Source: Pseudomonadota bacterium (GTDB lineage Bacteria > Pseudomonadota > Gammaproteobacteria > Burkholderiales > Burkholderiaceae_B). From it: DNA of 43,544 bases. Under the pieces are notes generated by a model. That model was given only the letters and a program-made list of their open reading frames with translations, was not told where the DNA came from and searched no databases. A program made the translations under genes and the position numbers. The stretch spans positions 1 through 43,544 of the forward strand of contig JAFACG010000031.1 in assembly GCA_023425645.1 (NCBI GenBank). Direction: 5' to 3'. Below are positions 24,587-32,776 of this stretch, one piece after another (within the stretch, counting starts at the first letter, position 1; each line of letters begins with the position of its first letter).

Positions 24587-26026
24587 TCATTCGCATACAT
24601 CTATCACGCGCTCCACTGCTTCCACGGCAGCTTGTTTCAGGGCCTGCGAAATTTGGCTGGCCTGCTGGGGCGCCAGGATTTTTCCCCCGGTGGTCTGCGC
24701 CGCGCAGGCGGCCAGGCCCTGGCCGGTGATGTCCACCACATTGATGCGCAGCCGCGGCTTTGCCTGCGCGAGCTCGTGCGCCAGCGCGCACACGTCTTTT
24801 CCGCAGCCATCCCCGCCGTCCACGAACAGCACTATCAGGGCATCCCGCTGCACGCCGTCGACGCGGCTTGCCGCCAGCGATAGGGCATCCGCCAGATTCG
24901 TGCTGTTCTCAGGTTCGATAGCCTGGACAAGGCTTTTCAGTTGTCCGCGCTGTCCTTGCTTGAAGCCTCCCCAGTATTGGGGAGCCTGACACTCGGGTGA
25001 AAAGGAAACCATATGGATGTCTTGCTGCGCGGGCAGGCCATCCACCATGGCGCTGAATGCCTGCCGGGCGGCCGTGATGCGGGCCGTACCTAAAAACAAG
25101 TTCTGGGCGCGCTGGCGCTCGTCGCCGGCCAATGCCATGCGCTCGATTTCGTTCAGTTCGAAAAACCAGTTTTCGTCCTCCAGGTCTGCATCCACGCCCA
25201 GCAACATGGAACTGGAGGTATCGAATATGACGTACAGCTCCGGCCCCAAGGTCCGGCCTGCTTCATCCTTGACGCAAATCGGCGCTTGCGTCGCCGGCCC
25301 CGCGGAATCCGGCGGAGGGCGCATGCGCGGTGACGAGGCTTCCCGGGACGCCATGGTTTCAGGCGCCGCGTCCCACAACGACGCAGGCAAGGCAAACCGC
25401 CAGCATAAAAACAGAATCAGGCCCAGCAACAGTAAAGCCGCCAGCACAAGCCACCACCAGGCAAAGCGCGAGCCGCTATTGGCCAAGCCCCGGCCGTCCG
25501 GCGGCTCCGTAGGCCCGGAGGGACTGGATGGTGCCGAGGCCACCCGGGCAAGAGACGATGCAGGCATTGCCTGCGCTCCAGCGCCCTGCAGGCCCTGTTC
25601 CTTTCCGCCAGCCAATGGCTGGGGCGAGAGCTTGGGGTTTTGGCTCAAGACCACCAAAGGTTTGCCGCCGATGCTGTAAAGAGCCCCCGTCAACCCACTG
25701 TCCAGAAAGACCTGCAGACTGCGCGCCTGCTCCGGGTCGCCGCGCTGCTCCAGTTCCCTGGCCAGGCGATGAAGACGATCCAGAGCCTGCTGCCAGCGCA
25801 GGCGCAGATCCTTTTGTTCGGCAGGGGATAAATCGCTCAAAGCCCTAGCCTGCCCTTGCAGGCCGGACCACCAGGCGGCGATCCCCGAGTCGGGGGACGG
25901 AACCGCCTGGTACGTCGCGAAAAGCTGGGTCAGTGGCTCTGCCTGTCGCTGCAGCATCAACAAGGTTTGCTGATGCTGCGTGTAGGCGGCGGAAGGCCCG
26001 ACCGTATCGAGTATGACGCGCTGCAT
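24587..26026 (-). CDS. Single-TM protein with C-terminal von Willebrand A domain
   Basis: A 479-residue protein. The N-terminal ~185 residues are helical and end in a serine/proline-rich linker. One membrane segment at ~188-209 (WWWLVLAALLLLGLILFLCW) follows. The VWA domain fills the rest: MIDAS D269-T-S-S-S273 (VIFDTSSSM), a threonine in the NSTNLADAL loop, and a late aspartate in VLFVDGGDGCG. The topology puts the VWA domain most likely in the periplasm with the N-terminus inside. Cysteines in GCGKDVC and near the C-terminus could form disulphides, which fits this. It is the eleventh gene of the srf operon, 7 bp after a lipoprotein gene. Confidence 0.85.
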   Translation of the reverse strand: MQRVILDTVGPSAAYTQHQQTLLMLQRQAEPLTQLFATYQAVPSPDSGIAAWWSGLQGQARALSDLSPAEQKDLRLRWQQALDRLHRLARELEQRGDPEQARSLQVFLDSGLTGALYSIGGKPLVVLSQNPKLSPQPLAGGKEQGLQGAGAQAMPASSLARVASAPSSPSGPTEPPDGRGLANSGSRFAWWWLVLAALLLLGLILFLCWRFALPASLWDAAPETMASREASSPRMRPPPDSAGPATQAPICVKDEAGRTLGPELYVIFDTSSSMLLGVDADLEDENWFFELNEIERMALAGDERQRAQNLFLGTARITAARQAFSAMVDGLPAQQDIHMVSFSPECQAPQYWGGFKQGQRGQLKSLVQAIEPENSTNLADALSLAASRVDGVQRDALIVLFVDGGDGCGKDVCALAHELAQAKPRLRINVVDITGQGLAACAAQTTGGKILAPQQASQISQALKQAAVEAVERVIDVCE

Positions 26027-26033
26027 GCCGCGA

Positions 26034-26537
26034 TTACTCGTACCCCAGGCTGGCCTGCAGATCGCTCACTTTTTTCTGGAGCTGCTGCAGACGCTGCTGC
26101 TTTTGCACTATCATGGCGGGACTGCTGCTTTCGCTGGCGTTATTGATGTCCTTCAGGTCCTTATCCAAGGCTGCAAGTTGGGCCTGCATACCCGCCTCTT
26201 TGCCTTTGCTGGCCTGCAGGCTGCGTATCAGCTGACCCATCGAACGATTCAGCTCGACCTGCCGGCGGCGCTGCTGAGCCAGACTGGCCTTGGTCTGATT
26301 CTGCTGCGCTACGATGTCCCGATAAACCTGATGAAACAGGGCATTGGCTTCCTGGCTGCTCAGCAGCGCCTGCTCGCGCTGATCGACGTGCTGACGGTAG
26401 GCCCCCGACGTGTCGCAACTGAGCTTGGTCAAGAACCCCGAATCTTTGTCGGAGGGATCGCACTGGCTCATCGTCGTCGCGCACCCGGCCAACAACAAGC
26501 TTGCCACAAGGGGTGTCCAGCGTATGAATAGTCGCAT
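26034..26537 (-). CDS. Coiled-coil lipoprotein
   Basis: A 167-residue lipoprotein: signal MRLFIRWTPLVASLLLAGC with the lipobox LAGC (Cys19). The residues after the cysteine (ATTMSQ) lack Asp at +2, so outer-membrane sorting is expected. The rest is helical and glutamine-rich with heptad character (QRRRQVELNRSMGQLIRSLQ), probably a periplasmic coiled coil. It sits between another lipoprotein gene and the VWA membrane protein. The family is not recognised. It may be an outer-membrane partner of the VWA domain. Confidence 0.8.
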   Translation of the reverse strand: MRLFIRWTPLVASLLLAGCATTMSQCDPSDKDSGFLTKLSCDTSGAYRQHVDQREQALLSSQEANALFHQVYRDIVAQQNQTKASLAQQRRRQVELNRSMGQLIRSLQASKGKEAGMQAQLAALDKDLKDINNASESSSPAMIVQKQQRLQQLQKKVSDLQASLGYE

Positions 26538-26546
26538 GCGGTCCTC

Positions 26547-27278
26547 TTAGCCCAGCGTAATGGCCGCACGCATGGAATACAGGTCCTCGACCTCTTTCTC
26601 CAGCACCGCCACTTTCAGGTTCATCTGGTCGATCTGCTTGTCCAGATTGCGAATTTCGGCCTTCTTCTTGTTGTCCTTGCGCTCGGCATCCGCGACATCG
26701 CGGTACTGGCTCACTTTTTCCTTCATGTTCTTCAGGTCTTTGTTCAAGACCTCGATGTTCTTGTCCACGCGGGCCAGCTGTTTTTCCGCCTGTTTCTTTT
26801 CAACTTTCTTTTCTTTCAGGTTCTTTTCCAGAACGGCAATTTGCTTCTTGTCGTCGGCAATCACCTGCTTGGCCGTTTCGGTGCGCTCGATGATGCGCGC
26901 CGTGTCTGTCTCAACATCCGCCTGCATGGCGGCCAGGCGCTCGCTGGTATTCGCGTACTCGCTGCGGCGCTGATCAAGATAGTAATTGGCGCCCATCGCC
27001 ACGCCGCACGCGGCCACGCCGGCAATGAGGGAACACGTCAGCTTATTGCTCGAATTCGACACCATGCAAGCCAGCACCCCCGCGGTCGCCGCGCCCGCGC
27101 ATGCCGTGAAGCCGGACTTGCTGAAGAACTGCGCGTCGTCGCCTTGGGTCAGACGGGCATCGGCCTGGGTGCCGGACAACAGCTGGCTTCCGGTGCTGGC
27201 GCAACCCGACAACAAGGCGACGCCCAGCATCAGACTGCCGATCAAGGTGCGGGGGGTGAAACGAAATGCGTTCTGCAT
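26547..27278 (-). CDS. Coiled-coil lipoprotein, TagQ-like by position
   Basis: A 243-residue lipoprotein starting at 27278, with GAGGAAA upstream. The signal TLIGSLMLGVALLSGC gives the lipobox LSGC. An alanine/glycine-rich segment (CAGAATAGVLACMV, then CSLIAGVAACGVAMGANYYLDQRR) resembles a glycine zipper, followed by about 140 residues of strong lysine/glutamate coiled coil (EKNLKEKKVEKKQAEKQLAR). It lies immediately after the FGE-fold gene, the place of tagQ in the Pseudomonas tagQRST-ppkA cluster; TagQ is an outer-membrane lipoprotein. Homology to TagQ is suggested by order and class, not proven. Confidence 0.8.
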   Translation of the reverse strand: MQNAFRFTPRTLIGSLMLGVALLSGCASTGSQLLSGTQADARLTQGDDAQFFSKSGFTACAGAATAGVLACMVSNSSNKLTCSLIAGVAACGVAMGANYYLDQRRSEYANTSERLAAMQADVETDTARIIERTETAKQVIADDKKQIAVLEKNLKEKKVEKKQAEKQLARVDKNIEVLNKDLKNMKEKVSQYRDVADAERKDNKKKAEIRNLDKQIDQMNLKVAVLEKEVEDLYSMRAAITLG

Positions 27279-27330
27279 GATTTCCTCTTCTTTTTTAAAA
27301 TGTAATCGAGCGACTTGCCCAAACCCTTCA

Positions 27331-28902
27331 TCAACCCGCAGACACGGACTTGCAGGCGTCTTTCCAGGCATCCACAGCGATCACGTCCGTCTTCAGGTGA
27401 TCACTCTGATTCTTCCAATGCACATCCAGATACGGCCGCAGCGCGGACAAGCTCTTGTTCTGCTCCATCATCTGGCGCGCCACGGGGACCTGCTTTTCCA
27501 GCAGGGTCTTGCCATACAGCGACGAGGCGTCAATCAGGCTGCTGGCGTAGTACCGCGCCAACTTGGCGACACGATCCTCCTGCTCCTGCAGCTTGACCTT
27601 ACGGCTGACGCATTGCTTGTCATCCTGGCCCGCCTCGCACAAGGCGGCATAGTTCCTGTGCAGCAATTCCACGAAAAGCACATCGTCTTTCAGCTTGGTG
27701 CACAGAAACGCGCCCAGCTCCAGGCCGGCCCGTATGGCCTGGTCCCGCGTTTCTTCCTGGCGCTGATTGGCGGCGCGCAAATCGCCTTCCAGCTGCTTGA
27801 GCTGCGCTTTCAGGGTGTTGTCCTGCAAGCTGCTGGCCAGGGAGCCCAGGCGCTGCACCGCTGTGGCCTTCGGCTGCCGCTCGGCGGCGCCCTCGCCCTG
27901 ACTCGTGCCCAGCTGCTGCCAGCTTTTCTCGATTTCCAGGACGCGCTCCCGTGACGTCAGCGCAATCGACACCAGGGCCAGACGCATGCCCGTCGTCTTT
28001 GCCTGGGTCGGTCCCTTGGCGCCATAATAGGCCTGCTCCTTGCGCGCCGACGAGCGCAGAGCCTGCGGCGAGGACAGGTAATTGCCGCCGCGCACCACAA
28101 ATCCTCCGGCCTGGCCATGCTGGCGGTCCAGCTTGTTGAGCCTGAACGATTCCAGGATCAATTCATCGACGTTGCCCAGCATGTCGTGCAAACCCAGCGG
28201 ATTGGGCTTGAGCAGGCCCGGGAACTGCACCTTGCCATTCGCCGACTGGGCGCCGGCATACCATTCGTATTCGTTCAAGCCTTCGGGCATGGGGTAGCGG
28301 ACATCGCGGAAATCGGCCGACGACAGGGCCGCGCCGCCGCGCGCCGCGTATTCCCATTCGATCTCGGTGGGCAGGCGCACGAAACCGGCCATGCCGTCTT
28401 CCTGCGGCAACTGCTGCGCCGCATTCTGCCGCAGCCACGTGTTGTACAGGTCCGAAAACCGCACGGCATCCATCCAGCTGATTTCCGCCTGAGGTAGCTG
28501 CAACATCCGCTTGGGCTCCACGCAGCTTTCCTGCATCACGGCCTTGTATTGCAATTGGTTCAGCTCGTACTTAGCCAGCAGGTAGTAGCGCGAGGACGAG
28601 CCCGGCTTCGTATCCGTGAAACTGCCCGCAATGAATTCAGGCCGGCTGTGCTCGACGTAGCCCCATTCGTCCCCCTCCTGCCCCACGACGACGCGCAAGT
28701 CGTCCAGCGGACCCGCGGCGGGCACCTCGATGCGTCGGAACACCATGGCGCCGTCGCACGGCATGGGCAGGATCACATCCCCTTCCGCAGGCTTGGGGTT
28801 GTAGTATTTTTCGTCCCACGCCGCCGCGTGCGCACCGCCCGCAGCGCCCAGCCCCAGGACCAGCGCAGACATCGCTGCACCGAACACATCATTAAACTTC
28901 AC
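27331..28902 (-). CDS. Periplasmic FGE/SUMF1-fold protein, TagR-like
   Basis: A 523-residue secreted protein. A signal peptide (ALVLGLGAAGGAHA) is followed by a formylglycine-generating-enzyme fold at ~90-310. Its markers are YYLLAKYELNQLQYKAVM, FVRLPTEIEWEYAARGG, NPLGLHDMLGNVDELILESF, and GFVVRGGNYLS. The last ~200 residues are helical and coiled-coil-like. The catalytic cysteine pair of true FGE is not apparent, so it is probably a binding or regulatory version, as with TagR, which promotes PpkA activation in the P. aeruginosa T6SS pathway. It overlaps the permease gene by eleven bases and is followed by a lipoprotein gene, matching tagS-tagR-tagQ order. Confidence 0.88.
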   Translation of the reverse strand: MKFNDVFGAAMSALVLGLGAAGGAHAAAWDEKYYNPKPAEGDVILPMPCDGAMVFRRIEVPAAGPLDDLRVVVGQEGDEWGYVEHSRPEFIAGSFTDTKPGSSSRYYLLAKYELNQLQYKAVMQESCVEPKRMLQLPQAEISWMDAVRFSDLYNTWLRQNAAQQLPQEDGMAGFVRLPTEIEWEYAARGGAALSSADFRDVRYPMPEGLNEYEWYAGAQSANGKVQFPGLLKPNPLGLHDMLGNVDELILESFRLNKLDRQHGQAGGFVVRGGNYLSSPQALRSSARKEQAYYGAKGPTQAKTTGMRLALVSIALTSRERVLEIEKSWQQLGTSQGEGAAERQPKATAVQRLGSLASSLQDNTLKAQLKQLEGDLRAANQRQEETRDQAIRAGLELGAFLCTKLKDDVLFVELLHRNYAALCEAGQDDKQCVSRKVKLQEQEDRVAKLARYYASSLIDASSLYGKTLLEKQVPVARQMMEQNKSLSALRPYLDVHWKNQSDHLKTDVIAVDAWKDACKSVSAG

Positions 28903-30094
28903 GTAAACTCTCCGCAGGTTGTACTTTCACCGCGCGCCACGCCCCCACCGCCGCCACCACGCAGGCCAGCCCAAGGACCATCAGGGACGCATAAAAGGCA
29001 TGCGCGGGCGTAATGCGGCAGACAAAATCAGTCTGCAGCCCTTCGCCCAGCAACAGACGGTTGAACAAGGCGCTGCCCAGACCGTACAAAAGCAAGCCCG
29101 CGGCATAGGCTATCAAGCTCAGCATGACGGCCTGGAGCAGCACATAGCGGACCACGCCGCCGCCGTCGAAACCCAGCAGGCGCAAGACCGCCAGGTCTTT
29201 GCGCTTGCGGTCCACATTGGCCAGAAACGCTCCCGTCAGGGACGCCGCGCAGCCCACGATAGCCGTTAGGGCGATCACGCCGAAAATCAAGGTCAGGACC
29301 CGGTTGATGGCGCGCACGTTTTCGATGTCCGCCAGGCGGCTCACGACCGCGATGCCCTGGCGCTCCAGCCAGTGGGCCAGGCCGCCGACGTGCTCGATCG
29401 AACGGGCGTACAGGCGCGCGCGGGCATAGCGCGCGGGCCGATCGACATCGATGAGCTGGCCATTCAGGAGCCCGAAGGCCGGCACCTGAAACGCATCCCG
29501 CGCGTTTTCAAGCGCCATCAAGGTTCCCGGGGCGACGAAGACCGCCGCACGCGCATAGCGATGCTCGGCCAGCACGTCCGCCACGCGCATGGGTCGGTCG
29601 CCCTGCTCCAGGCGGCCGTCCAGGCGGCGGCTAACCCGCAGATGCACAGGTTCGCCGGGTCGCCAGCCCAGTTTCCGGGCGGCTTCCTCGGTCAGGATGA
29701 GTTCGTCGTCTTGCAAGTCCCTGGACTGCGTCTGCAGCAAGGGGTCGCCCTGGCTGCTGCCCAGCACTTCGACGTTTTCCAGAAAACGGCGACGATCGAC
29801 GCGCAGATCGGCCTGCGTATTCAGCGACCGCGTCATGCCGATGGCATAGCCCACGCCCGGCGCCTGCCGCAACTGCTCCAGCCATGGCTGGTCGAAGCTG
29901 CCGCTGGACACCATCTTGACTTCGAGGTTGCGCGGATCTTGCAGGAGCTCCTGCTGCAGCTGGGTGACGACGCCATGCTTGAGTCCGAACAGCAATAGCA
30001 AGGGCGCCACCACCGCCAGCATGGACGCCACCATACAGAACGAGATGCGTCGGTCGAACCACAAGTCCGCCCATGCCAGACGAAGCACAATCAT
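28892..30094 (-). CDS. FtsX/LolC-type ABC transporter permease, TagS-like
   Basis: A 400-residue permease with the four-helix MacB/FtsX layout. TM1 is at ~18-38 (MVASMLAVVAPLLLLFGL), then a large periplasmic domain, then three C-terminal helices near 265-395 (LIFGVIALTAIVGCAASLTG, VMLSLIAYAAGLLLYGLG, and ASLMVLGLACVVAAVGAW). Such permeases transmit mechanical force rather than move small substrates. The ATG at 30094 overlaps the ATPase stop (ATGA), like the other junctions in this operon; an ATG two codons earlier is also possible. With its ATPase it corresponds to TagS/TagT. Confidence 0.9.
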   Translation of the reverse strand: MIVLRLAWADLWFDRRISFCMVASMLAVVAPLLLLFGLKHGVVTQLQQELLQDPRNLEVKMVSSGSFDQPWLEQLRQAPGVGYAIGMTRSLNTQADLRVDRRRFLENVEVLGSSQGDPLLQTQSRDLQDDELILTEEAARKLGWRPGEPVHLRVSRRLDGRLEQGDRPMRVADVLAEHRYARAAVFVAPGTLMALENARDAFQVPAFGLLNGQLIDVDRPARYARARLYARSIEHVGGLAHWLERQGIAVVSRLADIENVRAINRVLTLIFGVIALTAIVGCAASLTGAFLANVDRKRKDLAVLRLLGFDGGGVVRYVLLQAVMLSLIAYAAGLLLYGLGSALFNRLLLGEGLQTDFVCRITPAHAFYASLMVLGLACVVAAVGAWRAVKVQPAESLREV

Positions 30095-30804
30095 GAACAT
30101 GGTGGTCGCGACTCGGGTAAAAAGAGGCTGAGCCCGGGCTCCACCCTGGCCTGCAGGCGCGGGATGGAGAATTCGCCCAACATATCCCAGTCGTGCGACA
30201 CCAGCAGGACGGCCAGCCGCAAATCGCGGGCCAGGGTAAAGAACAGCTGGACCAGATCGCGGGCCGTTGCGGGGTCCAGCGCCGCCGTGGGCTCGTCGGC
30301 CAGGATCAGGCCCGGCGCATGTGCTATGGCCCTGGTAAACGAGACTCGCTGGCGCTCGCCGATGGACAGCGCCGACGGATACAGGGCCAGGAGACGCTCC
30401 AGCTTGAGCGCCTGGATCGCTGCATCCAGGTGCGTCGCCTGCAGGGGCAAGCCCAGCAGACGACGCGGCAACACCATGTTTTCCCAGACCGACAAATAAG
30501 GCAGCAGCCCGCCATTCTGCAGGACGAAACCCAGGTTCCGGGCGCGCCAGCGGGCCAGCTCGGAATCTTGCCGGCAGTCATACAGGGCCATGATATCCCT
30601 GGATTCGTGCCCGAGCAGAAAAGAATCCGCGCGCGCGGGCCGCAGCAACAACCCTAGGGATTCAAGCAAGGTGCTTTTCCCGCAGCCGCTGGCGCCAGTT
30701 ACCGCCACGATCTGGCCGGCCGCCAGTTCCAGCTGCGGCAACCGCACACGGAAAGCAGCGGGCCCCTGCCCTCTGGACACCTCCAGCCCCTTGACGCTCA
30801 GCAT
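30091..30804 (-). CDS. ABC transporter ATP-binding protein, TagT-like
   Basis: A 237-residue ATPase of the LolD/MacB class. Walker A is GASGCGKST (37-45), the Q-loop region reads FVLQNGGLLPYLSVWENM, the signature is the variant LSIGERQRVSF instead of LSGGQ, Walker B is LILADEPTAALD, and the H-loop is LLVSHD. All catalytic residues are present. It lies one base after the VWA gene and overlaps the permease gene, so the pair is co-translated. The LolD class works with FtsX-like permeases, which supports a mechanotransmission role. Confidence 0.93.
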   Translation of the reverse strand: MLSVKGLEVSRGQGPAAFRVRLPQLELAAGQIVAVTGASGCGKSTLLESLGLLLRPARADSFLLGHESRDIMALYDCRQDSELARWRARNLGFVLQNGGLLPYLSVWENMVLPRRLLGLPLQATHLDAAIQALKLERLLALYPSALSIGERQRVSFTRAIAHAPGLILADEPTAALDPATARDLVQLFFTLARDLRLAVLLVSHDWDMLGEFSIPRLQARVEPGLSLFLPESRPPCS

Positions 30805-30805
30805 G

Positions 30806-32776
30806 TCAGGGCATCATTTCCAGAGGCACGGGGTAGACGTCGTCGCGGGCGTCCGCGCCTTCGGCCAGGGACACCCAGCGATCCGCATCCGCGTTATAGC
30901 GAGCGTAATGACGCAGCTTGGTGCTCAAGTCCCGGATGAATTTTTCCTGACTCAGCGCATCCCAGCTGGCCCAGGTTTCCTCGTCCAGCGTCAGCACGGT
31001 ACTTTGATACGGCAAGTCTTCCAGGTACTCGCCCATCAGGCCCAGCTCCGCCAAGCGCGTGCCCGACTCTTGCTTCAGCTTGCTGGGATCAGCGCCCATG
31101 GCGGCGGCCACCGAACGCAGGCGATTGAACATGTCGCTGGGCGAGATCAGACCCTGGTTGGCCGCTTCCAGTATCTGCCGCACCACGTCGCTCAGGTCGC
31201 TCAATTGCGCCTTGGTCAGCAGCACCCGCACGTCCGTCGTGGGAATGTTTTGGCGGATCAGGTCGCGGTCACTGATCCAGGCCTGGAAAACCTCGGGGGC
31301 GGCGGCGCCGGACTCTTTGCCCAGGTAGGCCAGGCGCATGGCGTGCCCGATCAGCTCCGCGTCGGACAACATTTGCTGCGTGGTCGCGTCATCCGGGGCT
31401 TGCGCACGCGCAGCGCTGCCGATGGCGTCGCCGCCCTGGTAGGCGACCTTGACCTGTTCGGTAATAGCCGTCGCAAGGCTGTCCACCATCGCGCCGAACT
31501 GATTGACATCCCCGGCGTTGACCGGATAGTAAAGGGGCGTCTGCGTGCCGCCATAGGTGGACAACTCGCGGTATTGGTCAGCCGCCTTGGCGTGGTTGTT
31601 CTTGCCCGACGGCGTCTTCAGGTGCAGCGTGTAGATGGCCACGCCCGGATTGGCGGCCTCGATGCGCAACTGGGCCGCGTCCAGTCCCGTCGAGGAATAC
31701 GGACTGCTGCCCTCCAGCGCGCCCGCGTCGGTGATCAGCACGATGTAGCGCGCGCCGAACGAGGTCCAATCCACCTTGTCCAGGGCATGCAGGACGCCCG
31801 CATAAGCATCTTCGTCATACGCCACGGTCGAGACCTTGGCCTGTTTCAGATCCGCCACCTTGGCCAGAAAGTCCTGACTGCTGGTCACGGTGTTGGGGTC
31901 GGCGTACATATGCGTCAGGTATTCGATGCCCGGCGCCTCTTTGACGCTCGACCGGAACGCCAGCAAGCCGAACTTGACCTGATCGGACAGGCCTTGCTCT
32001 TCGACCTTGGCGTAGACCTTGCGCACCGCTTCCCGGGTCCGGTCGATGTACGGATCCATGGAAATGGTCGAGTCGATCACGAAGACGACAGCTGCGCTGA
32101 AGGCCTTGATCTGCGCGGCCCGCTGCACCTGCTGCTGTTCTTCTTTTTCTTTTTCGACTTGCTCCTGCGTCTTTTCCGTCACGGAAGCGACATTCAGCAA
32201 GCGGGTGCGAAATCCGTTTTCCGTCATGATCTCTTCGCCGCTCAGCACGGGAAGCAGGTAGAACTGCTTTTGCAGATCGACGAAATACTCGGGCTCCTGG
32301 GCCACTACCCCATCGGCATGGGACGCCGTGCGCAGGGCCTGGCGCATGGGAGCCACGATGGTCGCCGGATCGGGCGTATCCAGCGCCTGCTCAAGCAAGG
32401 ACCGGTCCTTGAAGAAAAGCATGCGATCGCGGTTGGCCGGATTGGTGAATGCCAGGGTCAGCTGCATTTTCCAGTCTACTGTGCAGGCCTTGTCCAACCA
32501 GCCTACCGTCTTGCCCTGGCTGTCGGGCCCGACCTGCAGGCGCACGCGGCCGCCCTGCTCCTGCCGCTCATAAATGTAAAAACGGCTGAAGGAGGGGACC
32601 GGCTTGCCGTCCTGATCGGAGGCCGAGGCGAACAGGCGGCACGAGGGCGTCGTCAGCACGCGCTGATAAAGGGTTTTCTTGCCTTCCTGCAGCAGCGGAG
32701 CGGCGGCATGGGCAGCAAGGCTGCCCGAAAGCAGGGCGCCCAGCACGGCGAGTCGAAAGAGAGGACGCGGAATCAC
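30806..32776 (-). CDS. Periplasmic VWA protein resembling the PpkA C-terminal region, without kinase domain
   Basis: A 656-residue protein with a signal peptide (LAVLGALLSGSLAAHA) and no kinase domain. The first ~200 residues contain a region with two cysteines (C46, C98) and VGWLDKACTVDW, which resembles an SH3-like periplasmic domain. A charged helix (EQVEKEKEEQQQVQRAAQ) leads to a VWA domain with MIDAS D235-S-T-I-S239 (VFVIDSTISMDPYIDR), then FGLLAFRSS and VLITDAGALEG. In P. aeruginosa the kinase PpkA has a comparable periplasmic VWA part. Here the part is secreted on its own, next to TagT/S/R-like genes in the same order. It is ATGA-coupled to the adaptor-like gene before it. Confidence 0.87.
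   Translation of the reverse strand: MIPRPLFRLAVLGALLSGSLAAHAAAPLLQEGKKTLYQRVLTTPSCRLFASASDQDGKPVPSFSRFYIYERQEQGGRVRLQVGPDSQGKTVGWLDKACTVDWKMQLTLAFTNPANRDRMLFFKDRSLLEQALDTPDPATIVAPMRQALRTASHADGVVAQEPEYFVDLQKQFYLLPVLSGEEIMTENGFRTRLLNVASVTEKTQEQVEKEKEEQQQVQRAAQIKAFSAAVVFVIDSTISMDPYIDRTREAVRKVYAKVEEQGLSDQVKFGLLAFRSSVKEAPGIEYLTHMYADPNTVTSSQDFLAKVADLKQAKVSTVAYDEDAYAGVLHALDKVDWTSFGARYIVLITDAGALEGSSPYSSTGLDAAQLRIEAANPGVAIYTLHLKTPSGKNNHAKAADQYRELSTYGGTQTPLYYPVNAGDVNQFGAMVDSLATAITEQVKVAYQGGDAIGSAARAQAPDDATTQQMLSDAELIGHAMRLAYLGKESGAAAPEVFQAWISDRDLIRQNIPTTDVRVLLTKAQLSDLSDVVRQILEAANQGLISPSDMFNRLRSVAAAMGADPSKLKQESGTRLAELGLMGEYLEDLPYQSTVLTLDEETWASWDALSQEKFIRDLSTKLRHYARYNADADRWVSLAEGADARDDVYPVPLEMMP

Noticed and set aside
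27331..28902. Calling the FGE-fold protein a sulfatase-activating enzyme
   Set aside because: No sulfatase gene is near, the catalytic cysteine pair is not apparent, and the neighbours suggest a regulatory TagR-like role.
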